DNA of 64,000 nt from contig NZ_MTZV01000006.1 of the NCBI RefSeq assembly GCF_002362315.1, positions 1,364,001 through 1,428,000 on the forward strand. The letters are read 5' to 3'. The notes beneath the pieces were generated by a model, which did no database searches, was not told where the DNA came from, and saw only the letters and a list, made by a program, of their open reading frames with translations. The DNA is from Paraburkholderia acidicola. GTDB lineage: Bacteria; Pseudomonadota; Gammaproteobacteria; Burkholderiales; Burkholderiaceae. Below are positions 1 through 7,701 of this stretch, one piece after another; position 1 is the first letter of the stretch; every line of letters begins with the position of its first letter. A program made the position numbers and the translations under genes.

Positions 1-1
1 G

Positions 2-730
2 ACCGACACAGGCACGCGCTACCTGGCATCGTGTCGAGCCATTCTGTCCGACATCGCCGAGGCGGAAAGTGGCTTGTCGACGGACGCGAAAAATCCGCGC
101 GGGCGTGTACGAGTGGATATGCCAGGTGTAATCGGTCGCGCGATCGTGTTGCCGCGACTGCTCGAATTCGAAGCACGTTTTCCCGACATCGAACTGGTGC
201 TCGGTCTCAGCGATCGTCCCGCGGACCTGATCTACGACGGCATCGATTGCGTCATTCGCAGTGGCGAACTGATGGACTCGACGCTGGTTGCGCGCCGGCT
301 CGGTCAGTTGAACTGGCTCACCTGTGCGTCGCCGCGCTACCTCAAGCAGCACGGCGAACCCGATTCTGTGAGCGCCTTGCACGCTCACCACATCGTCAAT
401 TACCTCGCGAATGCGACAGGCCGTCCGCTCGATTGGCGCTTTAACGTCGAGGGCGAGGATCTCACCATGGCAATGCCAAGCCGGTTTTCGGTCAACGAAA
501 CCGAAGCCTATCTGCAATGCGGTGTGGAGGGTTTGGGACTGATCCAGTTGTCGGAGTTCGCCGCCCGCCCCTACCTTCAAAGCGGGCGCTTGAAGGAAGT
601 CCTGGCAGATGCACGGTGCTCACCGGTGCCGGTTTCCATCGTCTATCCGCACGGCCGAAACGCGAGTGCGGCGGTCAAGGTGTTTATCGACTGGATCGTC
701 GAGATCACGGCGGCCGATCTGTTTCGGTAA
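2..730 (+). CDS. LysR-family transcriptional regulator, 5'-truncated by window edge
   Basis: The frame is open from base 2 with no start or helix-turn-helix in view, so the N-terminal DNA-binding domain lies outside the window. The 242 visible residues begin in the linker helix and then give a LysR-type periplasmic-binding-like effector domain: an RGRVRVDMPG strand, a LPRLLEFEARFPDIEL segment and a GLGLIQLSEF segment near the end, as in CrgA/YhjC-type LysR proteins. Such proteins usually control a divergent neighbour, which would be off the left edge. The gene is convergent with the next one, 18 bp away. The family call is secure; target and effector are unknown. Confidence 0.85.
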   Translation, partial: TDTGTRYLASCRAILSDIAEAESGLSTDAKNPRGRVRVDMPGVIGRAIVLPRLLEFEARFPDIELVLGLSDRPADLIYDGIDCVIRSGELMDSTLVARRLGQLNWLTCASPRYLKQHGEPDSVSALHAHHIVNYLANATGRPLDWRFNVEGEDLTMAMPSRFSVNETEAYLQCGVEGLGLIQLSEFAARPYLQSGRLKEVLADARCSPVPVSIVYPHGRNASAAVKVFIDWIVEITAADLFR

Positions 731-748
731 GCCGAGGTAAGACGGGTT

Positions 749-1303
749 TCAGGACGGTCCCCGGTATCTGACGCAGACTGGATCGATGCGGCTCACACGC
801 AGCCTGACGCGCTCGCCACGACGCGGCATGTTCCCGAGATCGATCAGCTTGCGCACGCGTACAACGATAGACCCGCCCGGTGCATCGAATCGTATCTTCA
901 TGGACATGACTGGCATCCGGTTTATCTGGAGACCCGACTGTCTCAGGCTTTCTATGACACCCACGGCATCGTATGCGTCGCGCAGCAAGATGTACCGCAG
1001 CACGGTGTGGAGAAACCACAGCACTAATGCAGTGGCGACGGCGTACTCGAAGATCGAAGCCGCGACGTAGCTGATGGCGGACGCGAGGGAGTCGACAGTC
1101 GCTGGATCGGGTTCGAACGTCCGCACGATCGCGTCGTATAACCACTGGAATGTCGGACCGCCCGTGCTGCGATCGTAGACCGACAGCAGCATGAAACCCA
1201 CCCAGAGGATGCCGGAAAGCTTCCAGACGATTCCGGATACTGCGCGAAGCGTCGTCAATGCCCGATTACACAAGACGAGAGTTGTTTTCAGATCGTGCCT
1301 CAC
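749..1303 (-). CDS. hypothetical two-helix membrane protein
   Basis: No family recognised. The 184-residue frame has two hydrophobic segments, about residues 20-42 and 83-108, separated by a polar loop of about 40 residues. A basic, beta-rich C-terminal domain follows (residues about 130-180, MKIRFDAPGGSIVVRVRK), probably cytoplasmic. The first codon is GTG and no good ribosome-binding site precedes it, so the start is uncertain; the next in-frame Met is residue 38, which would remove most of helix 1. Codon usage matches the neighbours and the frame is uninterrupted, so it is probably real. Confidence 0.6.
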   Translation of the reverse strand: MRHDLKTTLVLCNRALTTLRAVSGIVWKLSGILWVGFMLLSVYDRSTGGPTFQWLYDAIVRTFEPDPATVDSLASAISYVAASIFEYAVATALVLWFLHTVLRYILLRDAYDAVGVIESLRQSGLQINRMPVMSMKIRFDAPGGSIVVRVRKLIDLGNMPRRGERVRLRVSRIDPVCVRYRGPS

Positions 1304-1370
1304 GCAGCGTGATAACCCGGCGGTCGATGTTTACCGGCCCTTGTTCATCGCTCGATTATATGAAATCGTT

Positions 1371-1655
1371 TCAACGGGAACAAAGCGTAACTGCCTGGAT
1401 AAACGCATCCTGTTGCGCGGGGTTCTGAAAAAAAGCTTCAAGACTCACGTGCTCATCATTCGCTACCTGCTGAAAGCAAAGCGTGTTGTTCGCACGAACG
1501 CTCGCCGGGGCAATGGCAACAGCCGTGATCAACAACGCGATAGCCACCAGCACAATCGCGGCACCGGCCAGCCATCGAAGGCCTTCTTCCGATAGCCGCG
1601 GATGCCTTTGTGAGTCCCGTACAGCCATTGGACTTTGGGTCGCTGTCTCTCTCAT
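1371..1655 (-). CDS. small single-pass membrane protein in a MarR-controlled unit
   Basis: The 94-residue protein has a polar N-terminus, one transmembrane helix at about residues 26-48 (rich in Ala, Val, Ile), and a C-terminal domain of about 45 residues with two cysteines, presumably periplasmic. No family recognised. The ATG at 1655 has a GGGAA ribosome-binding site. Fifteen bases upstream lies a 20-bp inverted repeat (1670-1689) almost identical to the one in front of the next gene upstream, a MarR regulator. I infer that this protein is a target of that regulator. Confidence 0.55.
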   Translation of the reverse strand: MRETATQSPMAVRDSQRHPRLSEEGLRWLAGAAIVLVAIALLITAVAIAPASVRANNTLCFQQVANDEHVSLEAFFQNPAQQDAFIQAVTLCSR

Positions 1656-1669
1656 TACGGATTCCCATT

Positions 1670-1689
1670 ATGGTTAGCATGACAACCAT
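1670..1689 (-). promoter_or_regulatory. probable MarR operator, copy B (upstream of small membrane protein)
   Basis: The sequence ATGGTTAGCATGACAACCAT has arms ATGGTT and AACCAT around an 8-base centre. It matches the site at 2147-2166 in 16 of 20 positions. It lies 15 bp upstream of the start codon of the 94-residue membrane protein and between that gene and the MarR gene, where repression would be expected. The operator assignment is inference from the duplication and symmetry. Confidence 0.55.
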
Positions 1690-1710
1690 TTAGGTTAAAA
1701 AAACGTCTGC

Positions 1711-2127
1711 TCAGGACAGTGCATCTCTGATGCTGTGCATGCTGGCGACAGCAGATTCGAACAATTCTGGCCCGACTTTCGCTCGCACTGCTTTCGCAAT
1801 CTCCGCGCTCACATGATTAATAGGGCCGTCTAGCGCCTTGCCTGCGCGAGTCGGATAGACATACCACTCCCTGCCATCCGACTCACCCTGTCGGCGTTCG
1901 ACCAACTTCTTCTCGGAGAGGCTATCGATAAGCCGCGTCGCGGTGGGACGGGCAATGGTCAATATGTCAGAAACCTCGCTACTCAGGCAGCCGGGCGATG
2001 CGAGCACGACGCGCAGCACAAATCCCTGCGCCGGCGTCAATCCGAAGCGGGCATAAGCGGCTGTCCACTCCCGCTCGACAAGGCGCGCAAGTGCCGCAGA
2101 ATTAAAGTAGAGACAATGATCAAACAT
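1711..2127 (-). CDS. MarR-family transcriptional regulator
   Basis: A 138-residue protein with the MarR winged-helix fold: dimerisation helix, then PAQGFVLRVVLASPG (helix 1), a recognition region around DILTIARPTATRLIDSL, and a wing with RRQGESDGREWYVYPT. The open frame extends to a TTG at 2157, but the ATG at 2127 (MFDHCLYF) fits family starts better; neither has a good ribosome-binding site. MarR proteins generally repress their own gene and a neighbour and release DNA on binding a phenolic or other small ligand. The duplicated 20-bp site (2147-2166 and 1670-1689) fits autoregulation plus control of the downstream membrane protein. Confidence 0.85.
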   Translation of the reverse strand: MFDHCLYFNSAALARLVEREWTAAYARFGLTPAQGFVLRVVLASPGCLSSEVSDILTIARPTATRLIDSLSEKKLVERRQGESDGREWYVYPTRAGKALDGPINHVSAEIAKAVRAKVGPELFESAVASMHSIRDALS

Positions 2128-2146
2128 GGGCGCATTAGATCGCGAT

Positions 2147-2166
2147 ATGGTTAGCAACGCAACTAT
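2147..2166 (-). promoter_or_regulatory. probable MarR operator, copy A (MarR gene promoter)
   Basis: The sequence ATGGTTAGCAACGCAACTAT has the same layout as the copy at 1670-1689, with one arm degenerate (AACTAT instead of AACCAT). It sits 20 bp upstream of the preferred MarR start codon, over the expected promoter, which fits autorepression. Confidence 0.55.
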
Positions 2167-2236
2167 TATTTTACGAGCACTCTGGATCTGATCCAGGTCA
2201 ACGTTTCAGATGCAAGCGGAGTTCGTAGCGCGCGCA

Positions 2237-3646
2237 CTAAACCCTGAAATCAGCTGTCATATCCTCATCGGTACGCGCCTCGAGTTCCCCGCTACGACAC
2301 GCCTTCACGAACCGGTCATAGTCCCGCTCAACCTGGTCCGCGTAGTCACACGCATAGTCGGTCAGCGCTTCGGCAAACGGGTCGTTGCGTCCCATGTAGG
2401 CGCTCAGCTCAATCGCCTGCCCACTCGCTTTCGCATGCGCACGCGCGAGAATCCAGCCGCACAGCCGCGCATAACCCTGCAGCAAACTGCTATCGAACAG
2501 TTCGATCGAAGCCGACAGCTTCATGTCACGCAACTGCCGGAAGTAGAAGTGTCGTCCCGCAGGACCCGTGGCCCAACCGAGGAAGATATCGCTCGCCGCC
2601 TGCAGCAAACGCTGGCCGTACACGACACGCTCACCTTCGTGCCGCGGTGCAGCCGCCGCGAAATACTGCGCGACAACAGACCGGCGCGCTTCCTTCATCT
2701 GTAGAAACAGCGGCTTGTCGTGATGATCGACGCCAAGCAGCACGAGACAACGCGTCCCCACACTGCCAACCCCGACCACCTTAAACACGAGGTCCTGCAG
2801 CGTGAACTGGTCGAGCAGTTCGCGACGCTCGTGCGACAGTGTCTTCTGATAGTCGCCATACAACCGCGCAATCAGCTTCTGCCAGCTGCCGACCTTGAGC
2901 CAGTCGTCCCCCGCATCGAACAGCGTATTGGCCCCGTGCACATGAAAAAGTCCCGGCGGCGCGTCGCGGATCTGCCACGTGTCGCCGTCGCGCTCGGCCA
3001 TCTTGTCGAGCATGCTTTCATGCGTGCGGCCCGCCGCTTTCTCCATGCCACGGCGAATCGTGCGTCGACCTTCCGGTGTCAACGCCGATTCGATCATCCG
3101 GTCGAAGGTGATCTTTTCATACCAGAGTTCGAGTGCGCCGCACTCCGCGTATTGCGCCATACGATCGCGGTATTCGTTGACCGCGGTCATCACCAGCTCG
3201 GCGGCCGTGCCGCGGCTGAAGCGCATGTGTCGCGCGGAGACCACGAGGCTCGCGGCAAGCCGCTTGAGATCCCATTCGAAGGGGCCCAGCGAGACTTCGT
3301 CGAAGTCGTTCAGATCGGCGACAAGCTGTCGTTCCGGTGTCGCGAAGCCCCCGAAATTCAGCAGATGCGCGTCACCGCAAATCGGCATCACGAGGCCGGT
3401 ATGCGTCACCTTGCTGAGATCGTGAGCCTGCAGGATCGCACTGCCGCGAAAGAAGGCGAACGGCGAAGCGGCCATGCGCCCATAGCGCAGTGGGACCAAC
3501 CGTTCGACGCGGCCCTCGCTGCTCAAACGCAGCAGGTCGAGCGGGTCGCGATGCAGATCGCCGGTGGCACGATGGCTCGAGCGTTTCGAGTGTTCGCGCG
3601 CGGCGCGCCCGGCTGCCTGTCGGTTCGCGATGGTACTGGCCTTCAT
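2237..3646 (-). CDS. DUF2252 family protein (kinase-like fold)
   Basis: A 469-residue protein of the DUF2252 family, whose enzymatic role is not established to my knowledge. The start is set at ATG 3646 because ACGGAG precedes it by 8 bases, although the frame is open to 3775. Diagnostic elements are FFRGSAILQAHDL near residue 60, CGDAHLLNFGGF and VADLNDFDEVSLGPFEWDLKRL. The GDxHxxN and DxNDFD pairs resemble the catalytic loop and metal-binding site of aminoglycoside-phosphotransferase-like kinases, so phosphotransfer to an unknown small substrate is plausible. It is a single-gene unit, convergent with nothing and followed by the MarR gene promoter. Confidence 0.85.
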   Translation of the reverse strand: MKASTIANRQAAGRAAREHSKRSSHRATGDLHRDPLDLLRLSSEGRVERLVPLRYGRMAASPFAFFRGSAILQAHDLSKVTHTGLVMPICGDAHLLNFGGFATPERQLVADLNDFDEVSLGPFEWDLKRLAASLVVSARHMRFSRGTAAELVMTAVNEYRDRMAQYAECGALELWYEKITFDRMIESALTPEGRRTIRRGMEKAAGRTHESMLDKMAERDGDTWQIRDAPPGLFHVHGANTLFDAGDDWLKVGSWQKLIARLYGDYQKTLSHERRELLDQFTLQDLVFKVVGVGSVGTRCLVLLGVDHHDKPLFLQMKEARRSVVAQYFAAAAPRHEGERVVYGQRLLQAASDIFLGWATGPAGRHFYFRQLRDMKLSASIELFDSSLLQGYARLCGWILARAHAKASGQAIELSAYMGRNDPFAEALTDYACDYADQVERDYDRFVKACRSGELEARTDEDMTADFRV

Positions 3647-3905
3647 GCTCTGCTCCGTGTTTGAGTCGTCATGAACCGCCTGTGCCGGCGCTTGCGCGGC
3701 GCGCCACGAGCCTCCGCGGCACCGCGCTGAATCGTTTTCAGCCGTGGCCCGGCCGGGCAATTGTCCTGGCGGCACCCGCCATGGCAGCCCGTATTAAATC
3801 CTGCACTGCACGCCCGCGCAAGTGCGTCGCGGTGTGCCCTGCGAACCCGCATAAAGCGTCGCGGCCGGCATCCTTCGCACGAGCCGCGACGCTACCCGAC
3901 TAACC

Positions 3906-4361
3906 TTACTGCGCAGGTTGCCCGAGTGTGGCCGGCGACTTGATCGCACAGTTCGCGGTCACCTTCGACCCATCGTCGAAGCTCAACGTAAGCGGCAACG
4001 TCGAACCGATCTTCAGCGCATGCGCTGGTTGTTCGAGCATCACGTGATACCCCTTCGGTGCAAAGCTGATCGACCCATGCGCCGGCACGGGCACCGAATC
4101 GACACCGACCATCGTCGACGTGCTGCCGTTGCTTTCCGTACGATGCATCATCGCCATGCCGAACGCCGGCGTCGAGACGTCGGTCAGCGTGTGCGGCGCA
4201 TCGCTGTCGTTGACCACCACGAAGTAACCCGCCGAAGGCACCGCCGCCGGCATGGCGCGGATCCAGCACTGTTCGGCGTGCACGCCAGCCGCGTGTGCGT
4301 TGGCCACGATGCATGCGGCGCCGATGGCCGCACCCCATTGAATGATTCTGTTCGATGTCAT
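3906..4361 (-). CDS. PCuAC-type periplasmic copper chaperone
   Basis: A 151-residue exported protein of the PCuAC (DUF461) family, which binds Cu(I) in the periplasm and helps metallate cytochrome oxidase CuA. The ATG at 4361 begins a signal peptide (MTSNRIIQWGAAIGAACIVANAHA). The Met/His copper motif of the family is visible: MMH, then TSTM about ten residues on, then GYHVM after a VPVPAHGSISFAPK segment. Two cysteines (in EQCW and TANCAI) flank the domain. It lies 129 bp downstream of a DUF2946 gene on the same strand, a pairing typical of copper-related loci. Confidence 0.85.
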   Translation of the reverse strand: MTSNRIIQWGAAIGAACIVANAHAAGVHAEQCWIRAMPAAVPSAGYFVVVNDSDAPHTLTDVSTPAFGMAMMHRTESNGSTSTMVGVDSVPVPAHGSISFAPKGYHVMLEQPAHALKIGSTLPLTLSFDDGSKVTANCAIKSPATLGQPAQ

Positions 4362-4490
4362 GTTCGACTGCTCCGTCACTATGCGCGATACGAAACGGCG
4401 TGTGGCATTCGTGTGCACGACCGCCGGTTCGCAAGATTTCGATAAGGGCTGGGCACCACGCGCATGATGCACGGGGTTGCCCGAAACTCG

Positions 4491-4874
4491 TCATGAAAAC
4501 CGTGCAATGGCAGGCGGAGCGCGTGGCTGGGCCGGCGTGCGTACCGTTTGCGCACGCGTGACCGCACTCACGCGGACGACAAGATCGGTCGAGAAGGTCG
4601 TAGTCTGTGCAGGGGCGGCAACGGCGCCAGGCACGACAGGCAGATGAGAAAGCAGGCTGCAATACCCGCACGCCTGCCAGTGAAACCCCGTCGAATCGGG
4701 CGCACTGTGCCCGGTGCCGTCCGCAGGCGTCTGTGCCGAGCAGTAATAGCGCAACGCCGTATCGAGCCGGCCATGCGCTTCGAGCGCCTGCGAAACGGTC
4801 GGCGCGAGCGTCGCCAGCAGCATGGCGAATAACGCAAGGAAACTGCCGATCCTCTGAAGACGGCGATGCGGCAT
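4491..4874 (-). CDS. DUF2946 family exported protein
   Basis: A 127-residue protein with an N-terminal signal peptide or anchor (residues about 9-31, FLALFAMLLATLAPTVSQA). The family mark is a short cysteine motif, ACGYCSLLSHLP, around residue 70. DUF2946 genes are often next to copper chaperones or TonB-dependent receptors and are thought to act in metal handling; the biochemical role is unknown. The PCuAC gene lies downstream on the same strand, probably in one transcript. No clear ribosome-binding site precedes the ATG. Confidence 0.75.
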   Translation of the reverse strand: MPHRRLQRIGSFLALFAMLLATLAPTVSQALEAHGRLDTALRYYCSAQTPADGTGHSAPDSTGFHWQACGYCSLLSHLPVVPGAVAAPAQTTTFSTDLVVRVSAVTRAQTVRTPAQPRAPPAIARFS

Positions 4875-5142
4875 GCGGAGAGCGGGTATGAAACACCGGG
4901 AAACGCGACCGCGGGATTATGCCACGCGCACAATGTGCCGCCGCGTGATGCTGCGCGATCTACCACACCGTCATCCGGCCCGCATGGACTGACCGGCAAC
5001 GGGCACGGTACCATCCGCCTCAAACACGCGTCATGTCCCGGCTCTGCTATCGGGCGCGCTCGAAATCTCGTGTGTGGTGTGCGAATCGCAGCAAGACGCG
5101 CAACGCGCACATTGTTTTCCCAGTTCGAACCGGCCCGCTACC

Positions 5143-5700
5143 GTGAAACTGTTTTGCTCCACCCCCTGCCGCATTCTCTGCGCGGTCTCGATGCTGTCGC
5201 TGCTGCCGGCCTGCTCGCTGTTCGGCTTCTGGCATCATCGTTCGCACACCGTGCCCGTCACCGGCTCGCTGCATATCGCGCCCGAGCAGGACTTCGTCTA
5301 CCTGCCGGCGCAGACCACCCATCAGTCGCCTCACCGGATCGAGAACACCGCTGTCAGCGGCATTCTGCTGAAGCAGGAGGTCCGCGCCGCGGTGCGCGAT
5401 GCGGTCGCCGCGCAACTGCAGCTCGCCGGCTTCGACACGACCGGGCCGAGCAAGGTATTGAGCGGGCAGATCGAGAAATGCTCGGTTGACGATGAGCGGT
5501 CGCCCGCGCGATGGACACTGCGCATTCGCTATATCGTCACCGATACGCAAACCGGCCGCGTAGTCTTCTCGTCGGTGAAGACCGTGCGGCACGAGGCGCC
5601 GAAATTCACCAGCAACCCGATTGCACTCGAAGACACGGTAAGAGAAAGCGTGAATGCGCTGATCGACGACTCCGCCTTCGCGCAGGCGCTCATCAACTAG
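5143..5700 (+). CDS. putative outer-membrane lipoprotein
   Basis: I place the start at GTG 5143, because it gives a proper lipoprotein signal: charged N-terminus, hydrophobic core and lipobox L-P-A-C with the acylated Cys at residue 24. Upstream codons in the same frame (to 5074) are hydrophilic and unlikely to be translated. The mature part of about 160 residues has an ALEDTVRESVNALI-like C-terminal helix and a region (VRAAVRDAVAAQLQLAGF) reminiscent of YajG-type lipoproteins, in which a short peptide-binding beta sheet is followed by an amphipathic helix. Function unknown. Confidence 0.7.
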   Translation: MKLFCSTPCRILCAVSMLSLLPACSLFGFWHHRSHTVPVTGSLHIAPEQDFVYLPAQTTHQSPHRIENTAVSGILLKQEVRAAVRDAVAAQLQLAGFDTTGPSKVLSGQIEKCSVDDERSPARWTLRIRYIVTDTQTGRVVFSSVKTVRHEAPKFTSNPIALEDTVRESVNALIDDSAFAQALIN

Positions 5701-5793
5701 CGCTGCGCGGCTACTCGCGACGATCGGCAACCATTGGCTACAATCGCGCTCGGTTCCACCGTTTCCCGCTCAATCCTTTCGCCGCGAGTCACC

Positions 5794-6414
5794 ATGTCCG
5801 TTACCGCCTGGTTGTTCTTTCTGCCCGCGTGCTTTGCGATCAACATGGCGCCGGGCCCCAACAACCTGCTGTCGATCAACGTCGCGGCACGGCACGGTTT
5901 CATGACCGCGTTCGTGGCGGGCACGGGCCGTCTCGTCTCGTTCGCGTTGATGCTGGTGCTGGCCGCGACGGGCCTCGCGGTCGTCCTGCACGCGTCCGAA
6001 GTATTCTTCCTCGCGATCAAGCTGACGGGCGCCGCCTATCTGGTGTGGCTCGCCATTCAGTTGTGGCGCTCCGATGCGAGCCCGATGGACACACCGAAGC
6101 AGGACGATGCGTCGCTGTGGCGCATCGCGCGTCAGGAGTGTCTGGTGGCGGCCGGCAATCCGAAGGCGATCCTGGTGTTCACCGCCTTTCTGCCGCAATT
6201 CGTCGATATCGCAAAGCCGATGCTGCCGCAGTTCACCGTGCTCGGTGCGACCTTCCTCGTCCTTGAATGTGTCGCGATCGCACTGTATTCGTGGGCTGGT
6301 ATGCACCTCGGCAAGTGGCTCACGCGCAGCAAGGTGCGGCGCTGGTTCAACCGCTGCTGCGGCACGTTTCTCGGTGTGATCGGCATCAGTTTCCTGCTGG
6401 TGCGGCGCGCGTAA
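5794..6414 (+). CDS. LysE/RhtB-family amino-acid exporter
   Basis: A 206-residue inner-membrane protein of the LysE/RhtB superfamily, which exports amino acids or homoserine lactone-like metabolites using the proton gradient. The ATG at 5794 gives the family's N-terminus, with the hallmark AINMAPGPNNLLSI in the first loop. About six hydrophobic segments follow, including residues 35-65 and the C-terminal GVIGISFLLVRRA. QECLVAAGNPKAILVFTAFLPQF is the second conserved block. The frame could start at 5734, but the added residues are polar. It is a single-gene unit; the substrate cannot be told from sequence. Confidence 0.88.
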   Translation: MSVTAWLFFLPACFAINMAPGPNNLLSINVAARHGFMTAFVAGTGRLVSFALMLVLAATGLAVVLHASEVFFLAIKLTGAAYLVWLAIQLWRSDASPMDTPKQDDASLWRIARQECLVAAGNPKAILVFTAFLPQFVDIAKPMLPQFTVLGATFLVLECVAIALYSWAGMHLGKWLTRSKVRRWFNRCCGTFLGVIGISFLLVRRA

Positions 6415-6512
6415 TGCACACGCTAACGCGGCTTTTAACGCGCTTTTACGGGCATCGCAGCATCGTCAAAATCATAGATCGTCCATAAACGATCGATAAT
6501 GGTTTTCGCGAG

Positions 6513-6551
6513 AAACTTTAACTGTCGTCAATCGTAGGCGCCCCCTATTCT
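6513..6551 (+). promoter_or_regulatory. LysR-type promoter element, copy 1 (upstream of panE-like gene)
   Basis: The 20-mer AAACTTTAACTGTCGTCAAT at 6513-6532 is followed 13 bases later by a -10-like TATTCT (6546-6551) inside CCCCTATTCTGCA. The same block, with the same 33-base offset to a TANNNT hexamer, occurs at 12721-12759 and, on the other strand, at 11718-11680. It lies about 75 bp upstream of the ketopantoate-reductase-like start codon. Function is inferred from the three-fold conservation of sequence and spacing. Confidence 0.6.
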
Positions 6552-6626
6552 GCAACCATGGCCCGCCCCGGTCGCGAGACACGTACGGGCAGGCGAGCGA
6601 TTTTTAATCGTCAGGGGGCGGCAATC

Positions 6627-7604
6627 ATGAAGATCTGTATCTTCGGAGCAGGAGCGATCGGCGGCATGCTGGGCGTGCAACTCGCGCGTGCGGGAGCCGA
6701 TGTGAGTTTCGTCGCGCGCGGTGCACATCTCGCCGCGATGCGGGAACATGGCGCGCGGCTGCAGATCGACGGTGAAGAAGTCAGCGCGCGAGTGCGCTGT
6801 ACATCCGATCCGGCTGAGCTGGGTGTGCAGGACTATGTGATCGTCACACTGAAGGCCCATTCGCTGCCGGGCGTCGTCGATACGATGCAACCGCTGCTCG
6901 GCAAACATACCGCGATCGTCACGGGTGTTAACGGCATCCCCTACTGGTACTTCTATCAGCACGGCGGCAAGTTCGCGGGGACGCGTCTGACCAGCATCGA
7001 TCCGGACGGCGCGCAATGGACAAAGCTCGGTCCTGAACGCGCGATCGGTTGCGTGCTGTACCCGGCGGCCGAAATCGTCGAGCCGGGTCTGATCAAGCAT
7101 GTGTACGGCAAGAAATTTCCAATCGGCGAACCCAATAACGAACGGACGCCGCGCATCCAGGCGCTGCACGAGATCATGCAGGCGGCCGGTTTCGATGCAC
7201 CGATCCGCGACAACATCCGCGACGAGATCTGGCTCAAGCTATGGGGCAACCTGTGCTTCAACCCGATCAGCGCACTCACGCATGCCACGCTCGATGTGCT
7301 CACCAGCGATCCGGGCACACGCGCCGTATCGCGCACGATGATGACCGAAGCGAAGCGGATCGCCGATCGCTTCGATGTGCATTTTCGCGTGGACATGGAG
7401 AAACGTATCGACGGCGCGGGTTCAGTCGGCGCGCACAAGACATCGACGCTCGTCGATCTCGAGAACCGGCGGCCAATGGAGATCGATCCGCTGCTGACCG
7501 TTGTGCAGGAAATGGGCCAACTGGTTGGCGAACCGACACCGGCTATCGATGTCGTGCTCGCATTGATCAAGCTGCGCGAGCGCGTTGCGCTGCAGGGCGG
7601 TTGA
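6627..7604 (+). CDS. 2-dehydropantoate 2-reductase family protein (PanE/ApbA-like)
   Basis: A 325-residue NADPH-dependent reductase of the ketopantoate reductase family. The ATG at 6627 begins the Rossmann fold directly (MKICIFGAGAIGG, G7-A-G-A-I-G12). The all-helical ApbA_C domain contains EIWLKLWGNLCFNPISALT, in which the Lys is the catalytic base of the family, and a helix from MMTEAKRIADRF onward. Many Burkholderiales carry several paralogues that do not make pantoate but reduce other 2-oxo acids. The promoter carries the element shared with the OFA-transporter operon and the 100-residue orphan, so a catabolic rather than coenzyme-A role is likely. Confidence 0.8.
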   Translation: MKICIFGAGAIGGMLGVQLARAGADVSFVARGAHLAAMREHGARLQIDGEEVSARVRCTSDPAELGVQDYVIVTLKAHSLPGVVDTMQPLLGKHTAIVTGVNGIPYWYFYQHGGKFAGTRLTSIDPDGAQWTKLGPERAIGCVLYPAAEIVEPGLIKHVYGKKFPIGEPNNERTPRIQALHEIMQAAGFDAPIRDNIRDEIWLKLWGNLCFNPISALTHATLDVLTSDPGTRAVSRTMMTEAKRIADRFDVHFRVDMEKRIDGAGSVGAHKTSTLVDLENRRPMEIDPLLTVVQEMGQLVGEPTPAIDVVLALIKLRERVALQGG

Positions 7605-7649
7605 TCGCTGCGCGGTATTCATTGCGATTTCGTCTGGAGCGTGACTGCT

Positions 7650-7675
7650 GGGCATCGAAGCTTCATTCGATGCCC
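7650..7675. terminator. bidirectional stem-loop between convergent genes
   Basis: GGGCATCGAA, a six-base loop and TTCGATGCCC form a perfect 10-bp stem between the convergent reductase and aldehyde dehydrogenase genes. There is no long T-run on either side, so it may be a weak or factor-assisted terminator. Confidence 0.55.
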
Positions 7676-7701
7676 GGCCTGCTTTCACGACACCATGTAC
7701 G

